Shown piece after piece: positions 11,429-22,433 of a stretch of DNA of 64,000 nucleotides (positions are counted from its first letter, which is position 1; every line of letters starts with the position of its first letter). Source of the stretch: Gonocerus acuteangulatus (Eukaryota; Arthropoda; Insecta; Hemiptera; Coreidae). The notes under the pieces were generated by a model, which did not search any database, was not told where the DNA came from, and was given only the letters and a program-made list of their open reading frames with translations. Location: contig OX328126.1 in NCBI GenBank assembly GCA_946811695.1, positions 86,003,536 to 86,067,535 on the forward strand. Direction: 5' to 3'. The translations under genes were made by a program, and so were the position numbers.

Positions 11429-13925
11429 TTATATCTGTTGGTATATATTGATCTCCTTCAGGAAGTTAATCAAATTTTTGACAGTAGTTTCGTCATCTTG
11501 TAGTGCTTCCTGTAGAGTTGTTGGGATGTTATAGCGTGAACGATATGTAGAAGACTTTTTGCATTTGATGATTATGTGTTCTATAGTGAGAGGCATTTCG
11601 CATATTTCACAAGTGGGTGGATGTAGAGATTTGAGGAGGTAAGTGTGGGTTATTGCACAGTGGCCTATTCGCAAACGTGCCAGAACGACTTCTTCCCTCC
11701 GAGAGTGACGTGAAGCTGTATCCCATGGTCTTGTGTCACGTTTTTCTCTCAGCAATTCGCTCCTGCATGTTTGTGGCCAAAGTGCTGACCATTTTTCCAA
11801 CATCTTATTTTTAATGTACCTTTTTACATCGTGCACAGTCGCCGCATCGACGTGTTGCACATCCGCAACATTGTCACACCGAGCACGGTTTGCTTCTAGG
11901 TCTGCTAATTCATTGTACTCGATACCACAGTGCGACGGGACCCAGAGAAACGTATATGCTTTATGACTTGTTTCATAACATAGTTTCCGGATTCTCTGAA
12001 TCAATCCATTGGAAGAGTCCTCTGTAGTTAAGGCCTGTACAGCACTCAGAGAGTCGGTTATTACGAGTACTTTGTTATGGCAATGATCTTGAGCACACTT
12101 TACCGCTTGTAGAATGGCATAAAGCTCCCCGGAGAATACTGAATTAGATTCATGCAGATTGCTCTTAAAAATACGTGAATCTGATATCACTGCACATCCT
12201 ACTCGATCTCCCTTAGATGCATCCGTGAACAACATCAAATAGTCTGGGTATTTACTAAGTTCTTCCTGGTACAAGGAGCAATATATGTGTCTTGATGTTG
12301 TATCCTTTGGGTATTGGGAAATGGAGGTATTGGTCGTATAATTAGGAATCCACCAAGGCGGCGTTGTAACCAATTCAGTCTTGCTAACTTGAGGCATGTT
12401 AATATTGTAATGTTCAAGGTACTTCACCACTCTATGCTTGAAAGAGTTCGACATCACAATGTTGTTTGGTATTTCCCTCGTTTCGTCAGTAATAAGGGTT
12501 TGATGCACTATGTGGTTTGGTAAGCCTTGAATTGAAGTAAAATATGTCAGACAGCTTGCTGTTCGTCTTAAGGATAGAGGGGGCTCCCCACTTTCAATGT
12601 ACATACTCTCCGTAGGAGATGTTCGGAAAGCACCTAAAGCTAGCCTGATCCCAGCATTGTGGATGCTATCTAACATTTTTAAAGCCGACGGACTAGCGGA
12701 GCTGTAAACAGGAGAGGCGTAGTCCAACAAGGATCTGATGAGCGTCCTGTAGATATTCATCAAGGTTTTCCGGCTACATCCCCACTGTGTGTTGGCTAGA
12801 ACTTTCAGCAAGTTGATCCTGGTTATACACTTCCTTTTAATTGTTTTTATGTGGTCAATCCACCTCAGCTTAACATCCATCTGAATACCTAAGAATTTAA
12901 AAGTTTCTACATAGGGTAAGATACAGCCAAACATGGTGAATGTAGGATTACTTTTGCATTTTTTGAGTCTGCAAAAATGCATACATTTCGTCTTCTCTTT
13001 TGAAAATTTGAATCCAGACATATTGCACCATTCCTCCAAGTTTTGTATAGTGGTCTGCAATTTGATTTGAATAAAGTCTAAGGATTCGCTGCTCGCGTAG
13101 ATTGCAAAATCGTCGGCGTACAGAGAACATTGTACACCAGGTCTGAGGGTAGTAATAATGTCATTTATGGCAATTTGGAACAATGTTACACTTAAATTAG
13201 AGCCCTGAGGAGTGCCATTTTCCAGTGTGTAAATTTGAGAGTAATGCCCAGAGACTCTCACCTGAAATTTTCGATTCTCTAGAAAGTTTGTTAAGAACTG
13301 CATCATTCTGCCGCTTAGATTCCATTTAAGTAGTTGTATGATTGCTTTGTGTTTCCACATTCTGTCATAAGCCTTTTCGATATCGAAGAAAATCGCTATA
13401 AGGTGTTTTTTGTTCGAAAAGGCTGAATGGATATGGTGTTCGAGTAGTACCATTTGGTCGAGTGTTGAGTGAAATCTTCTAAAACCGCATTGATACGGGC
13501 TGATTAGGTTCCTTTTGTTAAGAAAGAAAACGAGTCTCTTGTTTATAATCTTTTCTAGAGTTTTAGATAGACATGAGATAAGAGAAATCGGTCTCAAATT
13601 ATTAAGTTCTACCGAACCCTCCTTTTTATTTATGGGGACAATAGTTGCTATTCTCCAAGAATCGGGAAAGATATTGTTTTGCCATATTTGATCATAAATT
13701 AATAAGAGAAAATTTTTGGCAACAAGAGGTATTTTTTTTAGAAATATGTACGGAACATGGTCAGGTCCCGGTGCAGAATTCACATTACAGGTAGTTAGTA
13801 CATTTTCCATTTCCTGCATTGTTATTGGACAATTTATTTCTTCTGAGTTCTCAGGATCGAAAAAGATTACCCGCTCTTCCTCCTGTTTTTTATGTATTAA
13901 AAAATTTGGATCATAATTTTCACTC
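11429..13925 (-). pseudogene. LINE ORF2 part: reverse transcriptase and RNase H
   Basis: A long open frame; the first Met is at 13819 but the frame is open to about 13940, so the Met is not a real start. From the N-terminal side: SAPGPDHVPY, LRPISLISCLSKTLEKII, the RT palm with FFDIEKAYDRMW, GTPQGSNLSVTLF and the catalytic YADDFAIYA; then the thumb (FLGIQMDVKLRW...HI). RNase H follows with LFTDASKGD, the SGELYAI Glu, TDSLSAVQAL and the final WVPSHCGIEYNELAD. It ends in a CEIC...H....C zinc-binding tail. It would copy element RNA at the target site. All RT and RNase H catalytic residues are present, but the upstream endonuclease is truncated and out of frame. Confidence 0.9.
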
Positions 13926-14333
13926 TGAGATACTCTTGAAAGATGTTCCCCGATGCTTCACTATATCGTGTAGGTCATCAGAAGTAAAGTCCTGGTTTGG
14001 AGGAATGTAGATATTACATATAGTGATGGGATCAGGGGTGTGTACTTTGACTGCTATCGCTTCTAAGGGTGAGATGATTTGGATTTCTTCAGCAAGGATG
14101 GTTTTGTCAACTATAATAGCAACTCCTCCCCATGATGACAGAACGTTTGGTCTATCTTTTCGAAATATCTGAAATTCCTTTAGGTTTGTCTTAACAGATG
14201 GTTGGAGGTGTGTTTCTTGAAGGCTCAATATAGTTGGCTGTTTTTCATTTAGAATGAGCTTTAGATACTCGTAATTTCTATAGAACCCGTTGCAATTCCA
14301 TTGCAATATATGGATATTTTGGTTATTTATCAT
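13920..14333 (-). pseudogene. LINE ORF2 apurinic-type endonuclease, truncated
   Basis: Starts MINNQNIHILQWNCNGFYRN, then ILSLQETHL (catalytic Glu), WGGVAIIV and ICNIYIPPN; this is the N-terminal half of the exonuclease-endonuclease-phosphatase fold of non-LTR elements. The half holding the catalytic SDH motif is missing: the frame runs into the RT leader with a shift and stops at 13920. The deletion removes a few hundred codons of endonuclease and linker. Confidence 0.8.
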
Positions 14334-14436
14334 ATTTTAAAGCAAAAAGAAAATTACTAGCCTAAAATTCAGTTAAATTAGCTATGATAGAGAAGGTTGA
14401 CATATGATATTTGATTAAAATACTTGAATAGTTGGG

Positions 14437-15800
14437 TTATTGTTTAGGAGTGTTGTGGCCATTGGAAGAAGAATCATTCAGTGCATTTAATGTTTTAAGA
14501 AATTTAGTTATGCGGACTTTTGCCGACCTGTTATTCTTAACAAGTTTCCGAGTATCCGCTAACATTCGAATGATACCATCAGTATCTGAACTGAATTCAG
14601 AGATGACATGGGAAATATTTTTTTCAACAAACGATATCTTGAGAAGAGATTCAAGTTGTGCAAAGGGTATAGGATATTTATTAATGTTCTGTTCGATAGA
14701 AGACCTTGCTTCTTCGATACTGAAAGCACGTGATGGTGTGATTGGTTCAGGAGTCCCGGAAGTATTCGAAATTACGGGATTTGAGGTTGGAGTTTTCAAT
14801 TTAGGCGGTGTTTCCTCAAGTTGTTGAAGGTTGTTGTCTGGGGTCCCTGTTTCTTTGTTGGATGAATTGAAACTATTATTTTGTTCATTTTCAAACATAC
14901 ATATTATTCCCGGATTTTCCATTGCAGTTTTCAACGATTGTTGCTTCTTTGATAACATGCAAATATTCTTGGCCATATTGCGAGTCTCTGAATCTTGTAC
15001 CCTGATGGTCTACTGAGCGATTGTATTGCTATCTGGAAGTATTCGAGCTAGATTGTTGGTATTGGAGTCTTTAGCTTCACCTACTTGAGCTAGTTGTATG
15101 GGTGAGGTTTTATATACTGTAAGGGTAGAGGAATTGGGTTCAATTTGGTTACCGCCTATTTGCGTATTGTCACATTTAGAACTCATGTGGCCGAATTCAC
15201 CACATCTTGTGCATTTTATGTCGTCCCCACCTAAAAAAAGTCTATAATTAGAGCCTTCATATTGGAGTAAGAAGGATGGGGGAATGTCAATGTTTTCATT
15301 TTTTATGAAAACTTGTCTTCTAGAACTTAAAACATGTGAGTAGTTCTTATTATGTAATCCCACTCTAAGAAAGCTAACACTTGAAAGAGTGGTTATGTTC
15401 AGATCCTTTAAGTTTTCTTCAATAATTTCATGAGGAATGTACGGCGGTGCGTTGGAAATCACTAGCCGCTTCGATGGTATTATTAAGGGACGTACTGGTA
15501 CAAATGTTTCATCAATAGTAATTCCTTTGTGGACCGAAATGAAATCATCCACGCACTTGGTACTAGAAAGGAAGATGGAGATACGGTTATTTGAAATTCT
15601 GCTAGCAAATATGACGTTTTGTGGTCCAACTAGTTCCCCAGTTGCAAAAATATATTTAGAAATGGGAACCCCGTTTAAAGCAGGAAAAAGAATTCCCTGG
15701 TTTTTGGTAGGAACTGAGACGGACTGTTGCGTCTTGCCACATTAGCAAACGATGGTTTGGGATTACTTGGAGCCGCTAAGCTCGCATTAGTAGGATCCAT
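14437..15800 (-). pseudogene. LINE ORF1 (Gag-like, zinc knuckle), broken
   Basis: The likely start is ATG at 15798-15800 (MDPTNASLAAPSNPK). A frameshift near 15710 moves to the frame that reads GVPISKYIFATGELVGPQNV. The central part (15010-15552) holds one CCHC knuckle (CTRCGEFGHMSSKC), as in ORF1 RNA chaperones. An in-frame TAG follows IAQ at 15010-15012, after which the same frame goes on from 14976 to 14437 with a Pro/Thr/Asn-rich C-terminal part. It would bind the element RNA. Confidence 0.7.
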
Positions 15801-15860
15801 GGCAGCTGGCCCCCGAAGGAAGCCACTGCTTCCTGAAACAGCTTGATTCCTACAGGAAAC

Positions 15861-16257
15861 TTACGTAGAAGTCACTTACTGCGTTATTCTTCTTATTCTT
15901 GCCAACGAGAAGGACTATTAACTTCTATATGAGCTGATTGTAGCTTAATTTTGAGAAACAAAACTTATTAATTGTTTTTGGTTTTAAATTGCATTTATTT
16001 GTAGAATTAGTATTAAAGTAGAAGAAGACAAGAAAATAAGAAACATTTTGCTATTTTTCAATTCATTGAGTTGTGAAATAAGTATTTCTTTTGGATTATG
16101 GTGGATGGTGGGGGCTGGCCGACCCTGCCAGGTAAGGGAACGTTGGCCCTCTGTATCTTGGGCCATAAAAGCATTTCAATGAAGGTGGAACCAAAACAAT
16201 AACTGTTTCTATTTCCATCTTTCCAAATAACACAAGGGAAAAAATTGTACCAGCAAA
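15861..16257. other. Spacer, nothing certain
   Basis: Possible 5' UTR of the LINE up to about 15900, then unplaced sequence. I see no gene. Confidence 0.4.
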
Positions 16258-17428
16258 TCAAAATTTCGGGGGGGGGGGGCTGAGGGGGCTGCCTACTTTT
16301 AATTAGGCGATGTCAATCGGAGAAATAAGTGCTTAAAACTTTAAAGTAATTAATTTCGTTCATTCGAACGGTTCTTTGTGTCTGTTTTATTCCTTGTTTT
16401 TGGTTTTTGTACTTACAATCATGGGATTCAGTTGAAATTTTTTTTTGCATGTTTGAATTTCATCAAAACTAAAATATTAAACTGTTGGTTATGTTTGGAG
16501 TTAAGGAAGGGTTAGAATAAAATATTTTATGAACAGACATGAAAAGTTTAGGGAACTTCGTATACTTTCATTAATATCTTGAAAACGGTTGGGAAATATT
16601 GATAAGTGGATAGAAACTATATGGAAGCTTTTTAAATTCTCTACAAAAAAGATTCAGTAACAATTTTTGATTAGGTGATGTCAATCGAAGAAATAAGTGC
16701 TTAAAACTTCAAATACGTCGTTTTAGTTCTTATGAACGGTTTTTTGTCGTTCTTTTTGTAATTTTTGTCTCTTTCCCTTAGTTTTTTATTGCTTTTTAGT
16801 TTTGTAATTTCTTATGTTAGGAAAATTTATTTGTGTGTAAGACAGGATCGGTAAAATGAGACCAATTTTCTGTTGCAAGAAATAATGAAAAGTTTTGGGA
16901 ACTTTGTATACTTTCGTTAGTATCTCGAAAACGGTTGACAATCTTGGGAAGCAGAAGGTTACCATTCGAAAGCCTACTAAATGCTCCACAAAAACGGTTC
17001 TGAAGAAAGTTTTAATTAGGCGATGTCAATCGGAGAAATAAGTGCTTAAAACTTTAAAGTAATTGATTTCGTTTATTCGAACGGTTCTTTTTGTCTGTTT
17101 TATTCCTTGTTATTTTTTAATTGCTTATAGTCGGATAATGTATTTGACAATAAAACAGATTAAGTAAAATAAGAAGATCAATTTATTGTTAGAAATGTAG
17201 CGTTCAAAGAGAGCGATCCCAAGGCTTTCCAAATGCCTCTGAGCGGATGCCTTTCTGGCCGACTTATGGGTTGGCCGACCCATACAGGTAAGATCATAAA
17301 TCAAGACCTTTCAAGACTGGTGGAACCAAAATAATAACTGATTCTATTTTAATCTTTCCAAATTAGACTAGGGATAAGAACGGAACCGCGCTAAGATGAT
17401 GCAGTTCCTGCGAGTCGGACTTTTTTTA
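16258..17428 (+). repeat. Tandem family B array ending in a Helentron-like terminus
   Basis: The landmark ATTAGG(C/T)GATGTCAATCG recurs at 16302, 16670 and 17015, giving a unit of about 345-370 bp with shared TCTCGAAAACGGTTG and GAAATAAGTGCTTAAAAC blocks. The array ends at 17395-17428 with GATGATGCAGTTCCTGCGAG and TCGGACTTTTTTT, the terminus shared with 20397 and 35590. The first 35 bp (TTCGGGGGG...) are a scrap of the MITE seen at 46.4-46.7 kb. Confidence 0.7.
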
Positions 17429-17748
17429 TAGGTTATATCACACAGGGGAACGAATGAAATCATTTTCAAGGGGATAACTGTTTTTGAGAAAAGTGCAGAC
17501 AACTATTTTTTTTTCTAAGAGGCACTATTTTTTCTAAGAGGGAAATATTTTCTACGTGTTTCGAATTCGTCCAAACTAATATATATAACTTCTGATTACA
17601 TTAGGAGTTAAGGAAGTATTTGAAAACAAATATTTTATTAACAGACAAGAAAAGTTTTGGGTTCTTCGTATATTTTCTTAAATATCTCGAAAATGTTGGG
17701 AAATCGTGGTAAGTTGAAGGTGTCCATTAAAAAGCGTACTAAATTTTC

Positions 17749-18358
17749 GGTAAATGTGAAGACGAGGGTTCTAGGCACCGATTATTTTGACATTTTGCAC
17801 AATAACGTATTTTGATGCACTAAACACGAAACCGTTAAAAAAATAAATAAATAAAAAAAAAAAAAAAAAAAAAAGACTCGCTCTCAACTAGGAAAGAAGT
17901 TATTAAGCAGTAAAGGTCACTGTTATGAAGGTTATAAAAGGTGGCGTAAACAGCGTATTAATAATGATGTATATTAAGAAGAATGTCTAGGACGACTTTT
18001 GGGCAGACTTGCTATGTGTTTCCGCTCGGTAAAGAAGATATCAAAACTCTAGTCAATCCAACTCGCTGTTATGGATAGAATTCCGGTGTTATGGAAATTA
18101 TAAATAGTTTATCAACATTTAAAGTGAGAGTTCTTTGTTTCCCAATGTTACATGTCTGCGCATGCGCGTGTTTACAAATACGCTGTTTACGACAACTTTG
18201 ACCTCAATAACTGTGAACTTTAGTGCTTCACAACTTCTTTCCTAGTTGAGAGCGAGTTTTATTTTTTTTTAACGGATTCGTGTTTAGGGCATCAAAATAC
18301 GATATGGTGCAAAATTTCAAAATAATCGGTGCCTAGAACCCTTGTCTTCACATTTACC
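17749..18358. mobile_element. Foldback element FB-A, copy 1
   Basis: 610 bp. Inverted arms of about 190 bp start GGTAAATGTGAAGAC and share AACGTATTTTGATGCACTAA and AGGAAAGAAGTT with copies at 26063 and 50891. The interior carries CTAGTCAATCCAACTCGCT. It is inserted within a family B unit (the unit resumes at 18359 with AAAGCAGGTTCT). No ORF; no clear target duplication here. Confidence 0.8.
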
Positions 18359-18480
18359 AAAGCAGGTTCTCCAGCAAGTTTTAATTGGACAATGTTATTC
18401 GGAGGAATAAGTGCACAAAACGTTGAAGTTGTTAGTTTCGTTTATGCGAACGGTTCTTTTGGCGAGTTTCCCTTAGTTTT
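18359..18480 (+). repeat. Continuation of family B unit after FB-A insertion
   Basis: GTTCTCCAGCAAGTTTTAAT, then GGAGGAATAAGTGC and TTCGTTTATGCGAACGGTTC continue the unit broken at 17748. Confidence 0.6.
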
Positions 18481-20075
18481 TTATTGCTTGTTATTTTTGT
18501 AATATTATTATTTCTCAAGGGAATTATTTTTTGTCGATACGCCGTAACTTCCTTAATACTTCATGAATTTTCATTAATGTGGCTAATTCACATTAGCCAA
18601 TCGAGATATATTGAAATAAAACCGATTTTGATTTCATGCATCTATTATCTCATTCCGCATTTAATTTCGACTCATAATATTTATTTAAGGTATTTGATCT
18701 GCTGATTTATTTATAAAATAAATTAAATTAATCAAAACGAATTTATATTTAGTTCCCCAAACCGGTCGCAGCGTTGCCCACTACTATGAGATGAACCGCT
18801 GTTCACATTCTCACGCAATCTGGCCTCAAGGTAACTTTCTAATACAACTTTGACAAATCATTTAGTTCATCTGACCTGGCTATAATTATTGCTTTATATT
18901 TCTTTCTGGGTCTCTGCTTCACATGATGTCAAGTGCAGAGTCTGACCACTACGGAGAGCACAGACCCTCAACCGTGTCTTCGCAAACACAGTGAGATACA
19001 AAAGGATTGTATCTCAGAAGAATTCAATACTTCGCACAGGTCGACTATAATTTTCGTTTCTGAGCGTTTTCAGAAAACAATATAAAATATGGTATTCGAA
19101 ATGCAAAATAAGAGTACAATTAATTTAACTAAAACTTAACGTTTTTTTTTTTGGTTTTTTTTTTTCTATTAAGGTGCTTCTACTACCTAGGTCATTAGCA
19201 CCGTTGAACGTTGTTTCATTTTTAACAAATGAAAAAACAAGTTTTATAATTAAGCAATATTCTATATTTTATGTTGCCATGACTATCATTAGTATTTTTG
19301 GGTCTATTATTTAGTTGGAGGGGGGGGGGGGGGTTAAATTGTACACTAAGATATGTTAGATCCTTTTAACAAATATCGGATCAAACCTTAAACCTAGATC
19401 TAAACCTAAAATTCTATTTACATATTTACACACTCACACGCAAACATACAAAAGCACAACCACACATAATAAACACAGTCACACTAGACACATATCGCAC
19501 TCTTTTTTTACGTTGTTGTATCACAAATTTTTCATATATTCTGGGGATGATAACGAAGAAAATAAGCTATGACGGAAGGGAATCGGATCTTGATATAAAG
19601 AAACTATTTTACAGCAAATGAAGTGTAGAATCACTGCTTGTTGGGTGGTCCGCCAATCTAACATTATGAAATTTATATTTTTTTTTATTATATTATAGCT
19701 GTAATGCTGATTAACAGTTTTTATGATTCTCAGAATATAATCAATAGATTTTGATTAATCATGATTTGACTGCGCTTTAGGGAGTTGATAACGGTTGCCG
19801 TTATCTGTTAATCATTCCGTAATAAAACTTACTAATAATCGTTTTTCCTCCTTTTCCTAATTTTAATATTACTATTATTTTTTTTTTTTATTAGTTCTAT
19901 TTTTTAGAGTCAAAACATATTTGATGATAATATATAAACAAAATACTTGTAACTGACTGACGCCGAAGTATTTTCCAAACGTATTTAATCAGTTGGATTA
20001 ATCTTAAATTCTTCAATTTCCTAAGAAATATTAGTTTGAGGAATTACGCCGTGTAATCGTTTTATTTTTCGACCA
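18481..20075. other. AT-rich spacer with SINE tail scrap
   Basis: No gene. 19160-19205 (minus strand) reads GGTGCTAATGACCTAGG and an A-run, a decayed copy of the shared SINE 3' tail. G-runs at 19321-19332 and simple CACA text at 19430-19490 are the only other landmarks. Confidence 0.4.
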
Positions 20076-20191
20076 TTATTCCGTTAAGACAGCCTCAGCG
20101 ACGAAAACCTCTTCGTATTGACATCGTTCAAGCAATGCTACTTGCTCCTTCTTGGTAAAAGGTCGATATTTTGTTTGCCATACAACGTGCT
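20076..20191 (-). other. Candidate isolated terminal exon, unknown protein
   Basis: On the minus strand, CCCTTGTCTTTCTTAG is a good 3' splice site, followed by 37 open codons and TAA: HVVWQTKYRPF, then TKKEQVALLERCQYEEVF and VAEAVLTE. The residue mix looks real. I find no upstream exon and do not recognise the family. It could be a dead or captured exon. Confidence 0.25.
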
Positions 20192-20396
20192 CTAAGAAAG
20201 ACAAGGGTGTTGATTTAATAAATGGGAGAAATAAAATAAGTCATCACATTGAACACCTCATATATTAGGAGCACACAACACAACTCACTGGGGAAGGACT
20301 GAAGCATTGGACATGTTCACTACAAAGGGGTCCAATGCCCAACAGGATGCAACGAGGAATGAACATTGAATATCAGCACACGGTCCCCCGAGCTGG

Positions 20397-22289
20397 AAAA
20401 AGTCCGACTCGCAGGAACTGCATCATATTAGCAGGTTTCCGTTCTTATTAGGTTCATTAGTAGAGGAATAGAAGCAGTAATCGGTAGGTTTTGATCTAAA
20501 GTGAAAAATATAAAATAAAATCTCAAAGAGAAGGAAGATTTAAGGCGCTACAACAGGAAACTGACAGTATTCTAAGCGGAAATTACTCCATCTTTTGTCA
20601 CACTGTTCGCTCTTATCACAACGAATACCGAGATTCGTTTAAATATAACAAAAAATACGGCTGGTAGTGGCAAATTGATAATTTGGGTCCGGAGTAAACC
20701 ACCTAGTACTGAACCGATTTAGTTTATTTTTAGAACACATTTTTCTATTAACCCTCCGTTAGTGGCGCGAACCTAAGAGGTGCATAATTTTTTTAATTTT
20801 CTTATCACGGTTGGCAGCCTTGTTTTGGCGGGCTCTCCGCTTTAGTATCTTCCGGATTTCTGTTTTAACATCGGCCAGTCGCATTGATGCTTTTTTGTGA
20901 GCACATCATTGTCAGTGGCTGCCCTTGTCACCTCAAAGGTGCCGCGCCACAACTTACGTAAGTTTTACAGATATGAGATATTTACACTTTTCGTTCTCTA
21001 TCTTACTATGCTATCATCTATGAGTATTTGGGTGAGTTTATTCGATCGTAGAATAAATGAGAGGAGTAAAAATTGGTCTTCAACTGCTAGGTACATGTGT
21101 TTTATATTCATATTTTATATACATATCTTATATTTTATTGACATATTTCATATTCATATTTTATATATTTAGACATGTTTCATGTATATAGGATAACCTG
21201 GTATGTAACATATGTTATATATTTTAACATAAAGTGTATTACGATTCCACTAACAGTACCTAGTAATAGTGTAGTCATGAAACATGATCCTTTTTTTTTT
21301 TTAAAGAATCAGAAATTTGGCACTTATACCAATAACAGCAGAGTTTTTTTTTAAGTATGGCCGGGTTTAGACGTAAACATGGTTTGATTATTCAATTTCA
21401 TATTTTATATTAATATTTTATTTCATATCGAACATGATACGATTTTATTTAAACGAAAACGATGGTTTCTTATGTCCCCCGCAAAAACAAAAGTGTTGTT
21501 TTGTTATATAAGTATGCAGATTTTTTACTATTTCTCTCAAATATCAATGTAATCACGTTGCAGAGGCACATTTTTCCGCGCGAAATAGGGTTTGCATCTC
21601 TGAGGTGCAGCGCCACTATGGATGTCCCAAAAAAGGGTGCCACTACTAGAAGGTTAAGATGTTCTATGTACAGACAGCGACCCGTTACAATTTTATTCTA
21701 TGTATAGATATAAACAATACCTATGAATAGTTTTTCTCTTTTATATTTTTAATGAACTGCTGACTCAATGAACAGCAGAAGCCATTCAATAGCGCCCCTG
21801 CTCAGCGCTCCTAGTGGTTGAAGTAACAACCAACACCCGTGCCGCTTAATACAATTTGAACGTAATACAGATTAAACCACAACTTCAAATGAACCGATTT
21901 GGTTTATTTTTGAAACACATCTTTGTCTTTAGATACCCACGATGTATACCCATTTTGTTGCAATACACAAGAAAGAACGGTTGCTATGAGCAAATTAGCA
22001 ATTAGGATCCTTAGTAACCCCCCCCCCTCCTAATGAACTGATTTAATTTTATGTTACTGCATATTTTTATCTGTAGATGATCACAACGAATACCGAGTTT
22101 CGTTAGATATAACAAAAATTACGGCTGGTAGCGGAAAATTGGTAATTTCGGCCAAGAGTAACCCCCCCCCCCCCTCTACTAATGAAACGATTTAGTTTAT
22201 TTTTACAACACATTTTTCTATTAAAATTACCACAACGAATACCGAGTTTCGTATTAATACAACAAAAATTGCGGTCGGTATGGGCAAAT
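20397..22289 (-). mobile_element. Helentron-like family E, copy 4 (interrupted by Gypsy)
   Basis: Begins at its 3' end with AAAAAGTCCGACTCGCAGG, AACTGCATCAT. From 20640 and again 21870-22289 it shows the ~143-bp tandem unit (ACGAATACCGAGTTTCGT, GAACCGATTTAGTTTATTT, runs of C). It stops abruptly at 22289, where the Gypsy LTR begins. 20760-21860 is divergent filler. Confidence 0.55.
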
Positions 22290-22419
22290 TGTAATAAGTA
22301 CAAGCTTTAGCACCATAATGAATATATTTATTTATCATATGCAATTCTATTAACCTTTAGAACCACCTGTTAACCAGGTTAGTTCTATCTGATTTATGTA
22401 AGACAAGCCAACCATTACA
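22290..22419 (-). repeat. Gypsy 3' LTR, copy 1
   Basis: 130 bp, starting TGTAATAAGTACAAGC and ending CAACCATTACA on the plus strand. The same LTR occurs at 51787, 53174 (inverted) and 55847, with only a few differences. Confidence 0.92.
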
Positions 22420-22433
22420 CCCTTTCTTCTCTC
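22420..22433 (-). other. Gypsy polypurine tract
   Basis: On the minus strand GAGAGAAGAAAGGG abuts the 3' LTR, where plus-strand DNA priming is expected. Confidence 0.75.

Larger units (their letters stand above)
11363..15860 (-). mobile_element. LINE-1 in this window: I-group non-LTR retrotransposon, defective
   Basis: Order on the minus strand: ORF1 (14437-15800), endonuclease remnant (13920-14333), RT plus RNase H (11429-13925), then a 3' hairpin and an AAAT-rich tail (11363-11418). RNase H following RT in the same ORF, and a CCHC-bearing ORF1, fit the I/R1-like group. ORF1 has one frameshift and one stop, and the endonuclease-RT linker is deleted, so the copy is dead. It lies between ECH1 and the repeats at 16 kb. 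Confidence 0.85.
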
